A stretch of DNA of 64,000 bases from Acidobacteriaceae bacterium (GCA_903642235.1 CAHJWL010000015.1:18902-82901), one strand, 5' to 3'; counted from the first letter of the stretch, positions 26,049 through 35,009 are shown. Notes: generated by a model not told the origin, from the sequence alone. A program made the numbers and translations.

Positions 26049-27716
26049 CTATCGCGGCAGCGGGACCGAGCCCCATCCGCGCACCGGGCCAAGACACACC
26101 GGCATAGACCCCGCGGCTGCCGCTGGTGGCTTGCCGCCGCATCCCGGCAACGAGCGTACCGCGCTGATCGCCGCCTGATTCGGCTCACATCCCGCCGCCC
26201 CGCATTGCCCCAGGTCAAAAAACCGTTCGTTCGGCGTTCTGGCCGTGTTGTTCACCTTCGCCGGTCCGAACTGGTTCGCACTCACAATCCACACGCTCGC
26301 AACGCCCGGGTTCTTCCCGTCCGACGTCACCGTCAGCCCCACTGGAAACGGGTTCGTCCCGCCGCAGGTGTTGCCCGCAATCAGGTGTGTATCTGTCGCA
26401 TTGAAGTCGCTCCAGCCCGCGGCGATGCATGCGCTCCCCGCCGGCTGCGCGGCATTGGAGTCGATCCGGTTCCCCGTCACCTCAAGCGCCGTCCCGCCCA
26501 GGATCCCGGGTGTCCACAGCCCCGCCGGAGTGTCGGTCAGCGCTCTCGTGTAGACAAAATGATTCTTCGCAATCGTCACAGATCGGGCATACGCCAGCGG
26601 CAGCCACACACCATCGGTGACCTCATTGCCCACAAAGTCGATGCCTCCAGCAGCCTCCTGATAGACCGCGCGGCAGAGCGACGGCTCGCAGCGGAGTTCG
26701 TTGTTCTGAATTAGCAGGCCGTCGTGCGCCAGTGGATCCCGCGAACTGTTCTTAATGAAGATCAGCCCGCCCCCCGGCGCCTGCCCGCGAAAGTGATTGC
26801 CGGAAATCGTAGTCTGTCGTGTGAAGAAGAAGAGTCCCGCGCACCCGTTCTTGCAGCCACTGGCAGTGTTCTCGACGATCTGCGTTCGAACGCCGCCTTC
26901 CGTATCGAAGCAGACATCGCCGCATCCCTCGGCGGAGTTTCCGCGCATCGCGATGTCGTGGCCCATCGATCCCCAGATGCAGGAGCCCCCAACGTTCTTG
27001 CACACATTGCCCGTAAACGTCATCGCACCGGTCGTCGTCACCTGCGACACACTCGCTCCAGGTGCACCGGCATCACCTCCCCACCACATCGCCCCATGCA
27101 TCAAGTTGGTGAACGAATTACCCGAAACCTGCACAGTCTGCGCGCTGTTCAGCTGCATTCCGGCATACTTCGCCGCTGCATCAGCCGCCGCCGTCACTAC
27201 ATTCTTCGTCAGCGTGAGTCGCTGGCTCGACGCCGGGCCGCCGTTCACGGCAAGCAGCATTACACCGTCGAGCACATTCGCCGTCATCTCAAGATCCGAC
27301 ACCGGATACCCCGCCAGCAAGAGACTAGGGGTCGTGGACGCAACCCGGCACCCCGCAACCCGTATATGCGTCCCGCCCTCAATCAGCAGCAGCATGCCCG
27401 TGGTCTGCGCGAAGCCATAGCCTGGCAGGTGGGCCCTGATGACTGCGTCTTTTGAGCACTGCACGGTATTGCCGCCCTCCAGGCGCACCGTCGCTGACCA
27501 ATCCACGGCAGCGCGTACCGCGAGAGAGTGCTGCGGTCCGAGCGTAACCGGAGCTTCGATCCGGCCCGCCTGGTCAATCACGATGATCCCGGCAGCCGCT
27601 CCCAGATTGGCATCCTGCGCCTTGATCCAGGCGCTCAGGTCGCCCGGCGGACTCGCCCTCACCCCTCTCGGCCCGGCAAGCAGACACACCACGAGCAGCA
27701 GAAAGCGTCGACACAT
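26049..27716 (-). CDS. Secreted right-handed parallel beta-helix protein
   Basis: 555 residues from ATG 27716; the open frame reaches 27785 but the signal peptide starts here (RRFLLLVVCLLAGPRGVRA). The mature part shows many short repeated strands with N-rich turns (ITGNSF-like, VSGNSFTNLM, ISGNHFRG, IQNNEL, FVGNEV, VTGNRID, IAGNTC), the ladder of pectate-lyase-like beta-helix folds. Sixteen or so cysteines suggest disulfides. Such proteins bind or cleave polysaccharides; no catalytic set can be recognised. The ribosome binding site is weak. It precedes two small membrane-type genes on the same strand, possibly one operon. Confidence 0.8.
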   Translation of the reverse strand: MCRRFLLLVVCLLAGPRGVRASPPGDLSAWIKAQDANLGAAAGIIVIDQAGRIEAPVTLGPQHSLAVRAAVDWSATVRLEGGNTVQCSKDAVIRAHLPGYGFAQTTGMLLLIEGGTHIRVAGCRVASTTPSLLLAGYPVSDLEMTANVLDGVMLLAVNGGPASSQRLTLTKNVVTAAADAAAKYAGMQLNSAQTVQVSGNSFTNLMHGAMWWGGDAGAPGASVSQVTTTGAMTFTGNVCKNVGGSCIWGSMGHDIAMRGNSAEGCGDVCFDTEGGVRTQIVENTASGCKNGCAGLFFFTRQTTISGNHFRGQAPGGGLIFIKNSSRDPLAHDGLLIQNNELRCEPSLCRAVYQEAAGGIDFVGNEVTDGVWLPLAYARSVTIAKNHFVYTRALTDTPAGLWTPGILGGTALEVTGNRIDSNAAQPAGSACIAAGWSDFNATDTHLIAGNTCGGTNPFPVGLTVTSDGKNPGVASVWIVSANQFGPAKVNNTARTPNERFFDLGQCGAAGCEPNQAAISAVRSLPGCGGKPPAAAAGSMPVCLGPVRGWGSVPLPR

Positions 27717-27801
27717 AATGCGCACCCGGGAGCGGCCGGAGGCACAGGAGCGATTGCAGGGATCCGCGATACCGACTTCGACCATCAGAGTGTCTCCCAG
27801 C

Positions 27802-27807
27802 TATACT
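27802..27807 (+). promoter_or_regulatory. Putative -10 box of the tRNA-Gly promoter
   Basis: TATACT, five of six bases of the sigma-70 consensus, 14 bases before the mature tRNA 5' end. The -35 region (TTCGAC about 19 bases upstream) is poor. Confidence 0.5.
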
Positions 27808-27821
27808 GGATGCACTCTCAC

Positions 27822-27896
27822 GCGGGAGTAGCTCAATGGTAGAGTAGCGGCTTCCCAAGCCGTTGGTTGCGGGTTCGATCCCCGTCTCCCGCTCCA
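27822..27896 (+). tRNA. tRNA-Gly (anticodon CCC)
   Basis: A full cloverleaf with encoded CCA. Acceptor GCGGGAG pairs with CTCCCGC, D stem GCTC with GAGT, anticodon stem GCGGC with GCCGT, T arm GCGGG-TTCGATC-CCCGT. The anticodon loop TTCCCAA gives CCC, reading GGG codons. I see no integrase or duplicated 3' end nearby. Confidence 0.97.
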
Positions 27897-27920
27897 GACC
27901 ACTTCCACCTCCCATCCCTC

Positions 27921-29192
27921 TTAAGCAACGTGCCCGGTGATCGGAACGCGTCGGTCGCTTCCCGACTGGCTGTCAAGCGATCGATGGCAGACGCGATTTC
28001 TGCCCTCCGCCTTCGCCTGGTACATGGCCTTGTCCGCGGTCTCGAGCAGCATCTCTTTGCGGCCCACAGCCGGTGGTATGCAGGTCGACACACCGCAGCT
28101 TCCAGTCACCCACATCAGGCACTCGCGCTCTGGCAGCGGCGTCTGCGGTGGCGATCCCGCCATCTCGACCAGCGCGCGAATCCGTTCCGCCACACGATCA
28201 GCATTCTCCGCATCGGTCCGCGGCAGCAGCACGACAAACTCCTCGCCCCCGTACCGGGCAGCGACGTCCGCGGTCGAGCGAAGCGCCTGCGGCAGCAGCG
28301 ATCCCACCCGGCGAAGCACATCATCCCCGTAACTGTGCCCGCGAACGTCGTTCAACACCTTGAAGTGATCCACATCGAGCAGGATCAGAGACAGCGGATA
28401 CCCCTCCTGCCGCGCCTCGTTCCACATGCGCTCAAAGACCTCCTCATACGTCCGGCGGTTTGGCAACGCAGTCAGCTTGTCCATCGACGAGAGCTCCGCC
28501 AGGCGGGAGTTCATCTCCGAAACCTCCTGCCGATCCGCCTCACTCTGCAGATACCGCAGATATCCCAGCCGCTCCTCGCGTTCAAGGCTGTAGTTCGACA
28601 TCATCGCGATGCCGACAGCAATCGTCATCAGCGCCAGACCCGTGATCTTCTCGTCCGTCTTCAAGGAGTGGTCGACCAGCAGAAACAGAGCACCGGCAAT
28701 CGTGATCAGCCCTGAAGCCGCCAGGGCGTAGCGAAAGCGGAGACGCATCACCACGGCAGCAAACATAGCCGTGACAATGACCCCCACCAGCGTAAAAGCG
28801 ATCGCAACCGGACCCTTGCCGCTCTGCAAGGCAAGATAGGCACACGCAATCACACAGGACATCACCGATATGCTGCCCTCGCGCAACCAGCGCGGAGGAT
28901 TGAAGCGCATCAACCCATTCACCAGCAGGCACAGCGGCGTGATCAGTCCTAGCTGCACCGCCAGCTCACGCCCGGAGATCTGCCGGGTCAGCAGCCACTC
29001 TCCAACGTAAAAAGCATTGAAGGCGAAGATAGAAATCAATCCCTCGCGCCAAAGCCGCCGCGATCGTGGGGCGCCACTCTCCCGTTCAAACTGTGCCTCA
29101 AGCTCGGCAGGAAATCGGAGCCCCTGCATTCCCCGTTTCAGCAGGCGGTTGATCTGAAAAGGAACAGCGTGTGTTTGGCCGGATGGGAGCAT
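27921..29192 (-). CDS. Membrane-bound diguanylate cyclase (GGDEF)
   Basis: 423 residues. Six hydrophobic segments between about residues 50 and 200 form an N-terminal membrane sensor, followed by a short coiled linker (EREERLGYLRYLQSEADRQEVSEMNSRL) and a GGDEF domain starting at LSSMDKLTALPNRR. The active site is RYGGEEF, with the metal-binding LILLDVDHFKVLND upstream, so it should make cyclic di-GMP from two GTP. The RxxD inhibitory site that normally precedes GGEEF reads RSTAD, with Ser where the Arg should be, so product inhibition may be lost. The start has no ribosome binding site; a later Met (29129) is possible. It converges on tRNA-Gly. Confidence 0.9.
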   Translation of the reverse strand: MLPSGQTHAVPFQINRLLKRGMQGLRFPAELEAQFERESGAPRSRRLWREGLISIFAFNAFYVGEWLLTRQISGRELAVQLGLITPLCLLVNGLMRFNPPRWLREGSISVMSCVIACAYLALQSGKGPVAIAFTLVGVIVTAMFAAVVMRLRFRYALAASGLITIAGALFLLVDHSLKTDEKITGLALMTIAVGIAMMSNYSLEREERLGYLRYLQSEADRQEVSEMNSRLAELSSMDKLTALPNRRTYEEVFERMWNEARQEGYPLSLILLDVDHFKVLNDVRGHSYGDDVLRRVGSLLPQALRSTADVAARYGGEEFVVLLPRTDAENADRVAERIRALVEMAGSPPQTPLPERECLMWVTGSCGVSTCIPPAVGRKEMLLETADKAMYQAKAEGRNRVCHRSLDSQSGSDRRVPITGHVA

Positions 29193-29542
29193 AGATCGTG
29201 CGCGCTCGCGTTCGTGAAATTCGTTTGGTTACCGGAGATGACTTCATCTCTCAAACGTAACCAGAGGGTTTCACAAAGCAACACCCCCCACAATGCACTG
29301 TCCTCCCTCGTGTATGCATCTTTCGTGGCAGCGGTGCCGGCCGTCTTCCTTCGTAAATGGCAGAGCGTGAGCATATGCGCGCAAATCGATCAATCGCCCG
29401 GCGATGGCAAATGTGAGTCACTAACCAGCTTTGGAAGGTGCCTTGCTCAGGCTCTCGCCGGAGGGCCACTCCCCTTGCGGGAAAGGAGATCCCCCCTTTG
29501 TGGCATCGCTGCCGCCAGAGCGCCGGTGCTACCGTCCACGCT
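29193..29542. other. Intergenic region with a nested hairpin
   Basis: 350 bases upstream of the GGDEF gene (minus) and of a small plus-strand gene. At 29226-29263 TGGTTAC pairs with GTAACCA, and inside it GAGATG (29235-29240) pairs with CATCTC (29245-29250) around ACTT. This lies in the likely 5' leader of the GGDEF gene, about 35-70 bases before its start. I do not recognise a known riboswitch. No open frame here looks real. Confidence 0.4.
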
Positions 29543-29743
29543 ATGAACTCCTCGGGCCGCTTCTCTTCGAGCAAACACAACCTTCTCTTCAACGCGCTGC
29601 AGGCCTCCGGACAGACGAACGGAGACTACACAGCCTTCAATCGCTGCATGTCGGAGGCACGCGCCAAAGGTCTGACCTGGGTGCAGGGCCTTGACTACAC
29701 CGTCAAAAAGCTTCAGCCACAGCCAGCCCCGGAAAAGCGCTGA
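29543..29743 (+). CDS. Small hypothetical protein
   Basis: 66 residues from ATG 29543; no clear ribosome binding site. The sequence is compact and mixed in composition (HNLLFNALQASGQTNGDY, FNRCMSEARAKGLTWVQGLDYTV) with a charged tail, which looks more like a real protein than a shadow frame. It has no membrane segment and no recognised motif. It ends 66 bases before the convergent tRNA-Ala gene. Confidence 0.42.
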   Translation: MNSSGRFSSSKHNLLFNALQASGQTNGDYTAFNRCMSEARAKGLTWVQGLDYTVKKLQPQPAPEKR

Positions 29744-29809
29744 ACGGTAAACCCGATCGGCAGGCCAACCCATTTGCACGGTCGTCCGGTAAAGACGGAG
29801 TGTGTCGAT

Positions 29810-29885
29810 TGGTGGAGCTGAGCGGGATCGAACCGCTGACCTCCTCGTTGCGAACGAGGCGCTCTCCCAGCTGAGCTACAGCCCC
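29810..29885 (-). tRNA. tRNA-Ala (anticodon CGC)
   Basis: Full cloverleaf on the minus strand with encoded CCA. Acceptor GGGGCTG pairs with CAGCTCC (one G-U), D arm GCTC-AGCTGGGA-GAGC, anticodon arm CCTCG-TTCGCAA-CGAGG, T arm AGCGG-TTCGATC-CCGCT. Anticodon CGC reads GCG. Confidence 0.97.
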
Positions 29886-29991
29886 CCACCATGTACGCCC
29901 TGACGCGCGCCACACAAACGTGTGTCCGGCAGGCGTTGCGACAACTTCCAAAGTGTACCAGCAGCGTGAGAGAAGTCCAATCGACCGGCCG

Positions 29992-30282
29992 TCAGCAAAC
30001 ATCGCTCTTGCGATCGACCTTACCGGTAACATCCGTGCCCGCGGCAAGCGGCTTTTCAACCACATGCCATAAGCGCCCCTCCTGATCCGTCTCGACGCGG
30101 AGCACAGGAATCTCGATGCGCGTGCCCTTGCGGGAGGTAGCAGTCAGCATGCCCGTAGCGCCGGGCCGGAAGGCACTTTCACTCAGCGCCATCTGCCACA
30201 GCACCCGGCCGGGCAGGCGCTGCTGCTCGCGAAGATCATCGACAACCGCATGAAAGATCAGGCCCGTTGCCTGGTCGCTCAC
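29992..30282 (-). CDS. Hypothetical protein coupled to fbp
   Basis: 96 residues. Its ATG overlaps the fbp stop by four bases (ATGA), so the two are co-translated. The sequence is soluble, with strand-rich stretches (TGLIFHAVVDDLREQQRLPGR, TRIEIPVLRVETDQEGRLWHVVEKPL). No family is recognised. Coupling to fructose-bisphosphatase may be structural rather than functional. Confidence 0.7.
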   Translation of the reverse strand: MSDQATGLIFHAVVDDLREQQRLPGRVLWQMALSESAFRPGATGMLTATSRKGTRIEIPVLRVETDQEGRLWHVVEKPLAAGTDVTGKVDRKSDVC

Positions 30283-31274
30283 GCCCGCACCGCCCGCGCC
30301 AGCGCATCCATCTCATGCCGGCTGCCAAAGCAGAAAGGCGTCCGCTGGTGGATGCCCTCAGGCCGCAGTTCCAGAATCCGGCCGCTGCCGGTCGTCGCCA
30401 GGCCGCCCGCCTGCTCGGCCAGAAAGGCGAGCGGATTTGCCTCGTAGAGCAGCCGCAGTTTTCCCTGCGGCGCCTTCGCGGTCGGCGGATAGAGAAAGAT
30501 CCCGCCCTTCAGCAGTGTGCGATGAAAGTCCGCGACCAGCGAGCCGACGTACCGCGAGCTGTACTCTCTGCCCAACCCGCCGCTGCGCACGGTCTCAAGA
30601 AATGCTCGATACTCCGCCGGCCAGCTCCCCGCGTTCGCCTCGTTCGCACTGTAATAGCCGCCTTGCTCAGGCATACGCAGGTGCTCGCCTGAAAGCACAA
30701 ATGCGCCAATCGAGCTATCCAGCGTAAAACTGTGCACACCGTTGCCGCTTGAATACACCAGCACAGTGGAAGGTCCATACACCACGTACCCGGCAGCGAC
30801 CTGCCGCACTCCAGGCTGCAGCAGACTCTCTTCAAGCGTGCCATGCTCCGGCGGCAGCCGCCGCAATACGCTGAAGATCGTACCCACATTCACATTCACG
30901 TCAATGTTTGACGACCCGTCCAGCGGATCAAAGACGATGATGTACTTGCCCGTCTCAGGGTCGCGATTGAAGGTGACTGGCTCCGCATCCTCTTCGCTCA
31001 CCAATGCCGCGACGGAGTCGCGCAAACCCAGGCAGTGCAGCAGCGCCTGGTTCGCATAGACATCCAGCTTCTGCTGCTGCTCGCCCTGCACGTTCTCCGC
31101 GCCATACGCGCCGACAATGTCTGAAAGGCCCGCCGCACGGATCTTCGCCTCAATCATCTTCGCCGCTAGCGTGATGCCGCTCAGCAGCCAGGAAAAGGTG
31201 CCGGACGCCTCCTTGCCCGTGATCTCGGTCTGCTGCTGCAGAATGTGTTGCTGCACGGTGGTGATCATGGCCAT
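30279..31274 (-). CDS. fbp: Fructose-1,6-bisphosphatase, class I
   Basis: 331 residues, the normal class I length. Metal and substrate motifs are present: EEDAEPV, the IVFDPLDGSSNIDVNVNVGTIFSV signature, and the C-terminal LRLLYEANPLAFLAEQAGG. The enzyme removes the 1-phosphate of fructose-1,6-bisphosphate in gluconeogenesis. The ATG has a distant GAGG; a second in-frame Met lies two codons on. A small coupled gene follows. Confidence 0.96.
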   Translation of the reverse strand: MAMITTVQQHILQQQTEITGKEASGTFSWLLSGITLAAKMIEAKIRAAGLSDIVGAYGAENVQGEQQQKLDVYANQALLHCLGLRDSVAALVSEEDAEPVTFNRDPETGKYIIVFDPLDGSSNIDVNVNVGTIFSVLRRLPPEHGTLEESLLQPGVRQVAAGYVVYGPSTVLVYSSGNGVHSFTLDSSIGAFVLSGEHLRMPEQGGYYSANEANAGSWPAEYRAFLETVRSGGLGREYSSRYVGSLVADFHRTLLKGGIFLYPPTAKAPQGKLRLLYEANPLAFLAEQAGGLATTGSGRILELRPEGIHQRTPFCFGSRHEMDALARAVRA

Positions 31275-31407
31275 AGCTACGCTGTCCTCAACACTCCTGA
31301 TGATAGCGGGTGCGCGGCGTGGCTAAGAGCAGCGGGAACCACACAGTCTATCTGCGCGTATAGGGCTTTAACCGCTTGCACCTACGAGAGGACCAGAGCA
31401 AACACCC

Positions 31408-32664
31408 ATGCCGATTCGCGAGATCCTCCTGCAAACCGTAGCCGCTCTCTGGGCCAACAAGCTGCGCAGTCTGCTGACGATGTTCGGCATCGTCTGGGGC
31501 ATCACGTCCGTCATTCTGCTCGTCGGTCTCGGCATCGGCTTTCGTGTGCAGCAGGCCGCGCAGCTCAAGACCATCGGCACAGACATCGCCATCCTCTTCG
31601 GCGGCAAAACCGGCATGCCCTCGGGCGGATACGCCGCCGGACGCGATGTTCGCCTCACCATCGGTGACGTGCAGGCCATCAAACGCGAAGCCCCGCTCGT
31701 CCGGAACATCTCTCCGGAGCTGCGTCGCACCGTCTCCGAGGTAAGCGCCTGGAACGCTGCCTCCCGCGCCGTTCGCGGCGTCTGGCCGGAGTACCAGAAC
31801 TTCCGCTCGCTCAAGGTCGATCAAGGCCGGCTCTTTACCCAGGCCGATGAGGATGCCGGCCGTCGTGTCATCCTTCTCGGCGCAGAGGCTAACCGTCAGC
31901 TCTTCCCCGGTCAGCGCGTGATCGGCGAGACCCTCATGGTCGAGGGTTACCCCTACATCGTCATCGGCGTGCTCGAAAACAAGAAGCAGAACGGCTCCTA
32001 CGGCTCCGGCCCGGACAACACGCAGCTCTTCACGCCGTACAGCGCCATGGCCCGGGACTTCCCGCCGACGGAGCGCCCCGGTGTCTTCCCCGGCTGGATT
32101 AGCAACATCGTCTTCCAGCCCGTCAGTCCCGCTCTCCATGCGGAAGCCCTCGCCGAGGTCACCCGCGTCCTTGCGGATCGCCACCACTTCGAGCCAGCCG
32201 ACAAAGATGCCGTCTGGGTCTGGGACACCCTCGAGGGCGCCAAGTTCACCGAACGAATCTTCTCCACCATGACGCTCTTCTTCGCCGCCGTCGCCCTGCT
32301 CACCCTTGCCCTTGGCGGCATCGGCGTCATGAACATCATGCTCGTTGCCGTCACCGAGCGCACCCGCGAGATCGGCGTCCGCAAAGCCCTTGGAGCCACC
32401 GCCAAAGACATTCGCCGCCAGTTCTTCGCCGAGTCCGCCATCATCACGCTGCTCTCCGGCGCCTGCGGCCTCGCTGTCGGCGTCGGCGTCTGCCTGCTCC
32501 TGCGTCTTCTTCCGCTGCCGGACTTCCTTCCCGTCCCCACCATCTCTCCGGCCGCTATTTTCGCCTCGCTCACCACCCTCGGCGCCATCACGCTGGCTGC
32601 CGGAAGCTACCCCGCCCTGCGCGCCGCCAGCCTCACACCCATCGAGTGCCTGCGCGTCGATTAA
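31408..32664 (+). CDS. MacB/FtsX-type ABC transporter permease (first of tandem pair)
   Basis: 418 residues. One N-terminal transmembrane helix (SLLTMFGIVWGITSVILLVGLG), a periplasmic MacB core domain (about 45-270), then the FtsX domain with three helices and the signature GGIGVMNIMLVAVTERTREIGVRKALGA. These permeases couple to a separate MacB/LolD-type ATPase to move peptides, lipoproteins or drugs through or out of the inner membrane. No ATPase gene is nearby. The next gene encodes a paralogue of equal length 19 bases downstream, so they may form a heterodimer. Confidence 0.92.
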   Translation: MPIREILLQTVAALWANKLRSLLTMFGIVWGITSVILLVGLGIGFRVQQAAQLKTIGTDIAILFGGKTGMPSGGYAAGRDVRLTIGDVQAIKREAPLVRNISPELRRTVSEVSAWNAASRAVRGVWPEYQNFRSLKVDQGRLFTQADEDAGRRVILLGAEANRQLFPGQRVIGETLMVEGYPYIVIGVLENKKQNGSYGSGPDNTQLFTPYSAMARDFPPTERPGVFPGWISNIVFQPVSPALHAEALAEVTRVLADRHHFEPADKDAVWVWDTLEGAKFTERIFSTMTLFFAAVALLTLALGGIGVMNIMLVAVTERTREIGVRKALGATAKDIRRQFFAESAIITLLSGACGLAVGVGVCLLLRLLPLPDFLPVPTISPAAIFASLTTLGAITLAAGSYPALRAASLTPIECLRVD

Positions 32665-32683
32665 ACATCCCACACGAGAGCTC

Positions 32684-33940
32684 ATGAACCTCGCCGAAGT
32701 CCTCACCCAAAGCCTCGAAGCCCTCAACCGCAACCGCCTGCGCTCCGGCCTCACCATGCTCGGCATCGTCTGGGGCATCGTCACCGTCGTGCTTCTGCTC
32801 AGCTACGGCAACTCCCTCGGCACCGAGATCCTCAACGGCTTCATGGGCATCGGCAACAACGTCATCATGGTCTGGGGCGGCCAAACCTCCATGCAGGCCG
32901 GCGGCGAGCGCTCCGGCCAGAAGGTCAAGTTCCGCGACGGAGATGTCGACGCCGTGCGCGACTCCATTCCCTTTCTCAAAGGCGTCTCAGCCGAAACCGA
33001 TAGCGGCTTCTCCTTCCAGTACGGCCCCAAGGTCGTCAACATCTCCACCAAAGCCATCGACCTGCCCTATGCGGAGATGCGCAACCTTGTCGTCGAGCAG
33101 GGCCGCTACTTCGAAGCCTCGGACTTCACCGACCATCGCAAGGTCGTCATCTTCGGCCCCCACGCCGCGCAGAAGCTCTTCAACGGCTTCCCGCCCGTCG
33201 GCGAGACCGTCGAGATCGAAGGCCAGGTCTTCGACGTCATCGGTGTCCTGCGCAACAAGATCCAGGACTCCTCCAACAACGGCCCCGACAATGAAAACGC
33301 CTTCTTCCCCTTTCCGCTCATGCGCGATCTCGCCCAGCAGCGCGATCCGGACTCCATCGTCTTTGAGCCCTCCCGTGCCGATCTCCACATCAAGGCCATT
33401 CAGGCCGTACGCACCGTTCTCGCCCAACGCCACCACTTCGATCCCGCCGATCAGAAAGCCATCGGCTCGTGGGACACCGTCGAGGACTCGGCAGGTATCC
33501 GTCAGTTTTCAGTCGGCCTCGAGGTTCTGCTCGGCATCATCGGCGCGATGACCCTCGGCGTCGGCGGAGTCGGTGTGATGAACATCATGCTGGTCTCGGT
33601 TACCGAGCGCACCCGCGAGATCGGTCTGCTCAAAGCCCTTGGAGCCCGCCCTCGCGATATCCGCCGCCAGTTCCTCCTCGAATCTCTTACGCTGACTCTG
33701 CTCGCAGGCGTCTTTGGAATGTTCGTCGCGATCATCGTCGCCCACCTGATCCCGCCCATGCCGCTCTACTCGGATATCTACAAGACCTCAAACAACGAGG
33801 GCGACATCCTGCTTCGTGTCTCGCCCCTGATCCTTCTCACCGCGAGTGCAATCCTCGGCCTCATCGGCATCGTGAGCGGTCTTATTCCAGCAATGCGTGC
33901 GGCAGCTCTCGATCCCGTCGTCGCTCTTCGCCGCGACTGA
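32684..33940 (+). CDS. MacB/FtsX-type ABC transporter permease (second of tandem pair)
   Basis: 418 residues from ATG 32684 with GAGAG upstream; the open frame runs back to 32345 inside the first permease but that part is a shadow. Layout matches its neighbour: N-terminal helix (GLTMLGIVWGIVTVVLLLSYG), periplasmic core, and FtsX domain with GGVGVMNIMLVSVTERTREIGLLKALGA. The two share the TERTREIG signature and the HHF-containing segment before the FtsX helices, pointing to an old duplication. Substrate and ATPase partner are unknown. Confidence 0.92.
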   Translation: MNLAEVLTQSLEALNRNRLRSGLTMLGIVWGIVTVVLLLSYGNSLGTEILNGFMGIGNNVIMVWGGQTSMQAGGERSGQKVKFRDGDVDAVRDSIPFLKGVSAETDSGFSFQYGPKVVNISTKAIDLPYAEMRNLVVEQGRYFEASDFTDHRKVVIFGPHAAQKLFNGFPPVGETVEIEGQVFDVIGVLRNKIQDSSNNGPDNENAFFPFPLMRDLAQQRDPDSIVFEPSRADLHIKAIQAVRTVLAQRHHFDPADQKAIGSWDTVEDSAGIRQFSVGLEVLLGIIGAMTLGVGGVGVMNIMLVSVTERTREIGLLKALGARPRDIRRQFLLESLTLTLLAGVFGMFVAIIVAHLIPPMPLYSDIYKTSNNEGDILLRVSPLILLTASAILGLIGIVSGLIPAMRAAALDPVVALRRD

Positions 33941-34301
33941 AAACCGGAAACCACATCTCCATCCGGATCGTCGTTCTGGGTACATCGGCTCGTAGCTCCG
34001 CAGACCGCCGCCAGCCTGGTAGCCGGCACGAACAGCGCCGGCAGATGCTCTGGAAGTCAATCTATGGTGGTCCTGCAAAAGTAACTTACGAACGTGCAAC
34101 AGTTTTCTCGAATTACTCCCGCTCCTGCGGACAGGACCTTCTCCTGCGCGATATGACTTAGAAGCACGACTGATCTTTCTCACTCAGCTTTCAGACCGCA
34201 ACGCCTGCAGAAGCTCTTATCAGGATCCCAGCGAAGGATTCCCGCCCGTCAAATTTCCTTGCTCTGCTCGTGGCCAATCTAAACCAGGAGATCGCCTTCG
34301 T
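33941..34301. other. Intergenic region
   Basis: 361 bases between the second permease and the PEP-CTERM gene. It must carry the PEP-CTERM promoter; AGGAG lies about ten bases before that ATG. I find no strong hairpin, U-tract or credible ORF. A minus-strand frame at 33788-34183 overlaps the permease and looks like a shadow. Confidence 0.35.
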
Positions 34302-34958
34302 ATGCCTTCCGTTCGCACCGTCTTCCGCTCCGCCTGTCTCCTTCTTCTCTGTCTCGGTGTAAGAGAAAAGGCCTCCGCCACGACCTTCACAGACACCGGC
34401 ACCTTCACAACCGATAACCAGGTCTTCGAGACGAATTTCCAGGTCGCGACGGCTTCCACCTACTCTCTCTACACCACCTCCTATGGCGGCGGCGCAAACC
34501 TCGACGGAACGACCTCGCTCGCAGGTGGATTCGTTCCCGTACTAAGCCTCTTTCACGCAGATGGCACAATCGTCGGCGCTGAGGGTGCCTCCGGCATGTG
34601 CGGCGGCCTTGCACAGAAGGATGGCGTCACAAAGATGTGCGACGACGCCTCTCTCACCCTCGCTCTGACCAGCGGTAGTTACATTCTCGCGCTGACTGAA
34701 TTTCCAAACGTCGCGATCAACAATCTCTCCGACGGCTTTCTCTTCGCGAGCGACCCCCATGCAACCGGCACCACGTGCGGCAAAAGTGGTGGAACCTTCC
34801 TCGAGACCGACGTAGCTCCCTGCGTTCAGCGCAATGGAAGCTATGCCGTCAATGTCACCAACGCCAACGTATCCGCTGTTCCTGAGCCGGCTACCTGGGC
34901 GCTGATGCTTCCTGCGGTCGGCGTTCTCTTCTTTGCCGGTCGTCAGCACCTCAACTAA
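34302..34958 (+). CDS. PEP-CTERM sorted exported protein
   Basis: 218 residues. A signal peptide (FRSACLLLLCLGVREKASA) precedes a beta-rich domain with four cysteines (MCGG, MCDD, TCGK, PCVQ) and repeated aspartate/glycine turns. The C-terminus carries the exosortase sorting signal: VPEPATWALML, a hydrophobic helix and a basic end. Such proteins are processed by an exosortase (EpsH/XrtA type) and linked to biofilm matrix. No exosortase is in the window. The neighbouring ferritin-like gene follows after 51 bases on the same strand. Confidence 0.88.
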   Translation: MPSVRTVFRSACLLLLCLGVREKASATTFTDTGTFTTDNQVFETNFQVATASTYSLYTTSYGGGANLDGTTSLAGGFVPVLSLFHADGTIVGAEGASGMCGGLAQKDGVTKMCDDASLTLALTSGSYILALTEFPNVAINNLSDGFLFASDPHATGTTCGKSGGTFLETDVAPCVQRNGSYAVNVTNANVSAVPEPATWALMLPAVGVLFFAGRQHLN

Positions 34959-35009
34959 CTCCTCCCTTCTCAAAGCGTTTCCAACGGCCCACCTGTACCC
35001 GGAGAACTT

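Noticed and set aside
27822..27896. tRNA-Gly as a phage or island attachment site
   Set aside because: No integrase gene and no duplicated tRNA 3' end found in the window; the odd small genes lie on the 5' side of the tRNA.
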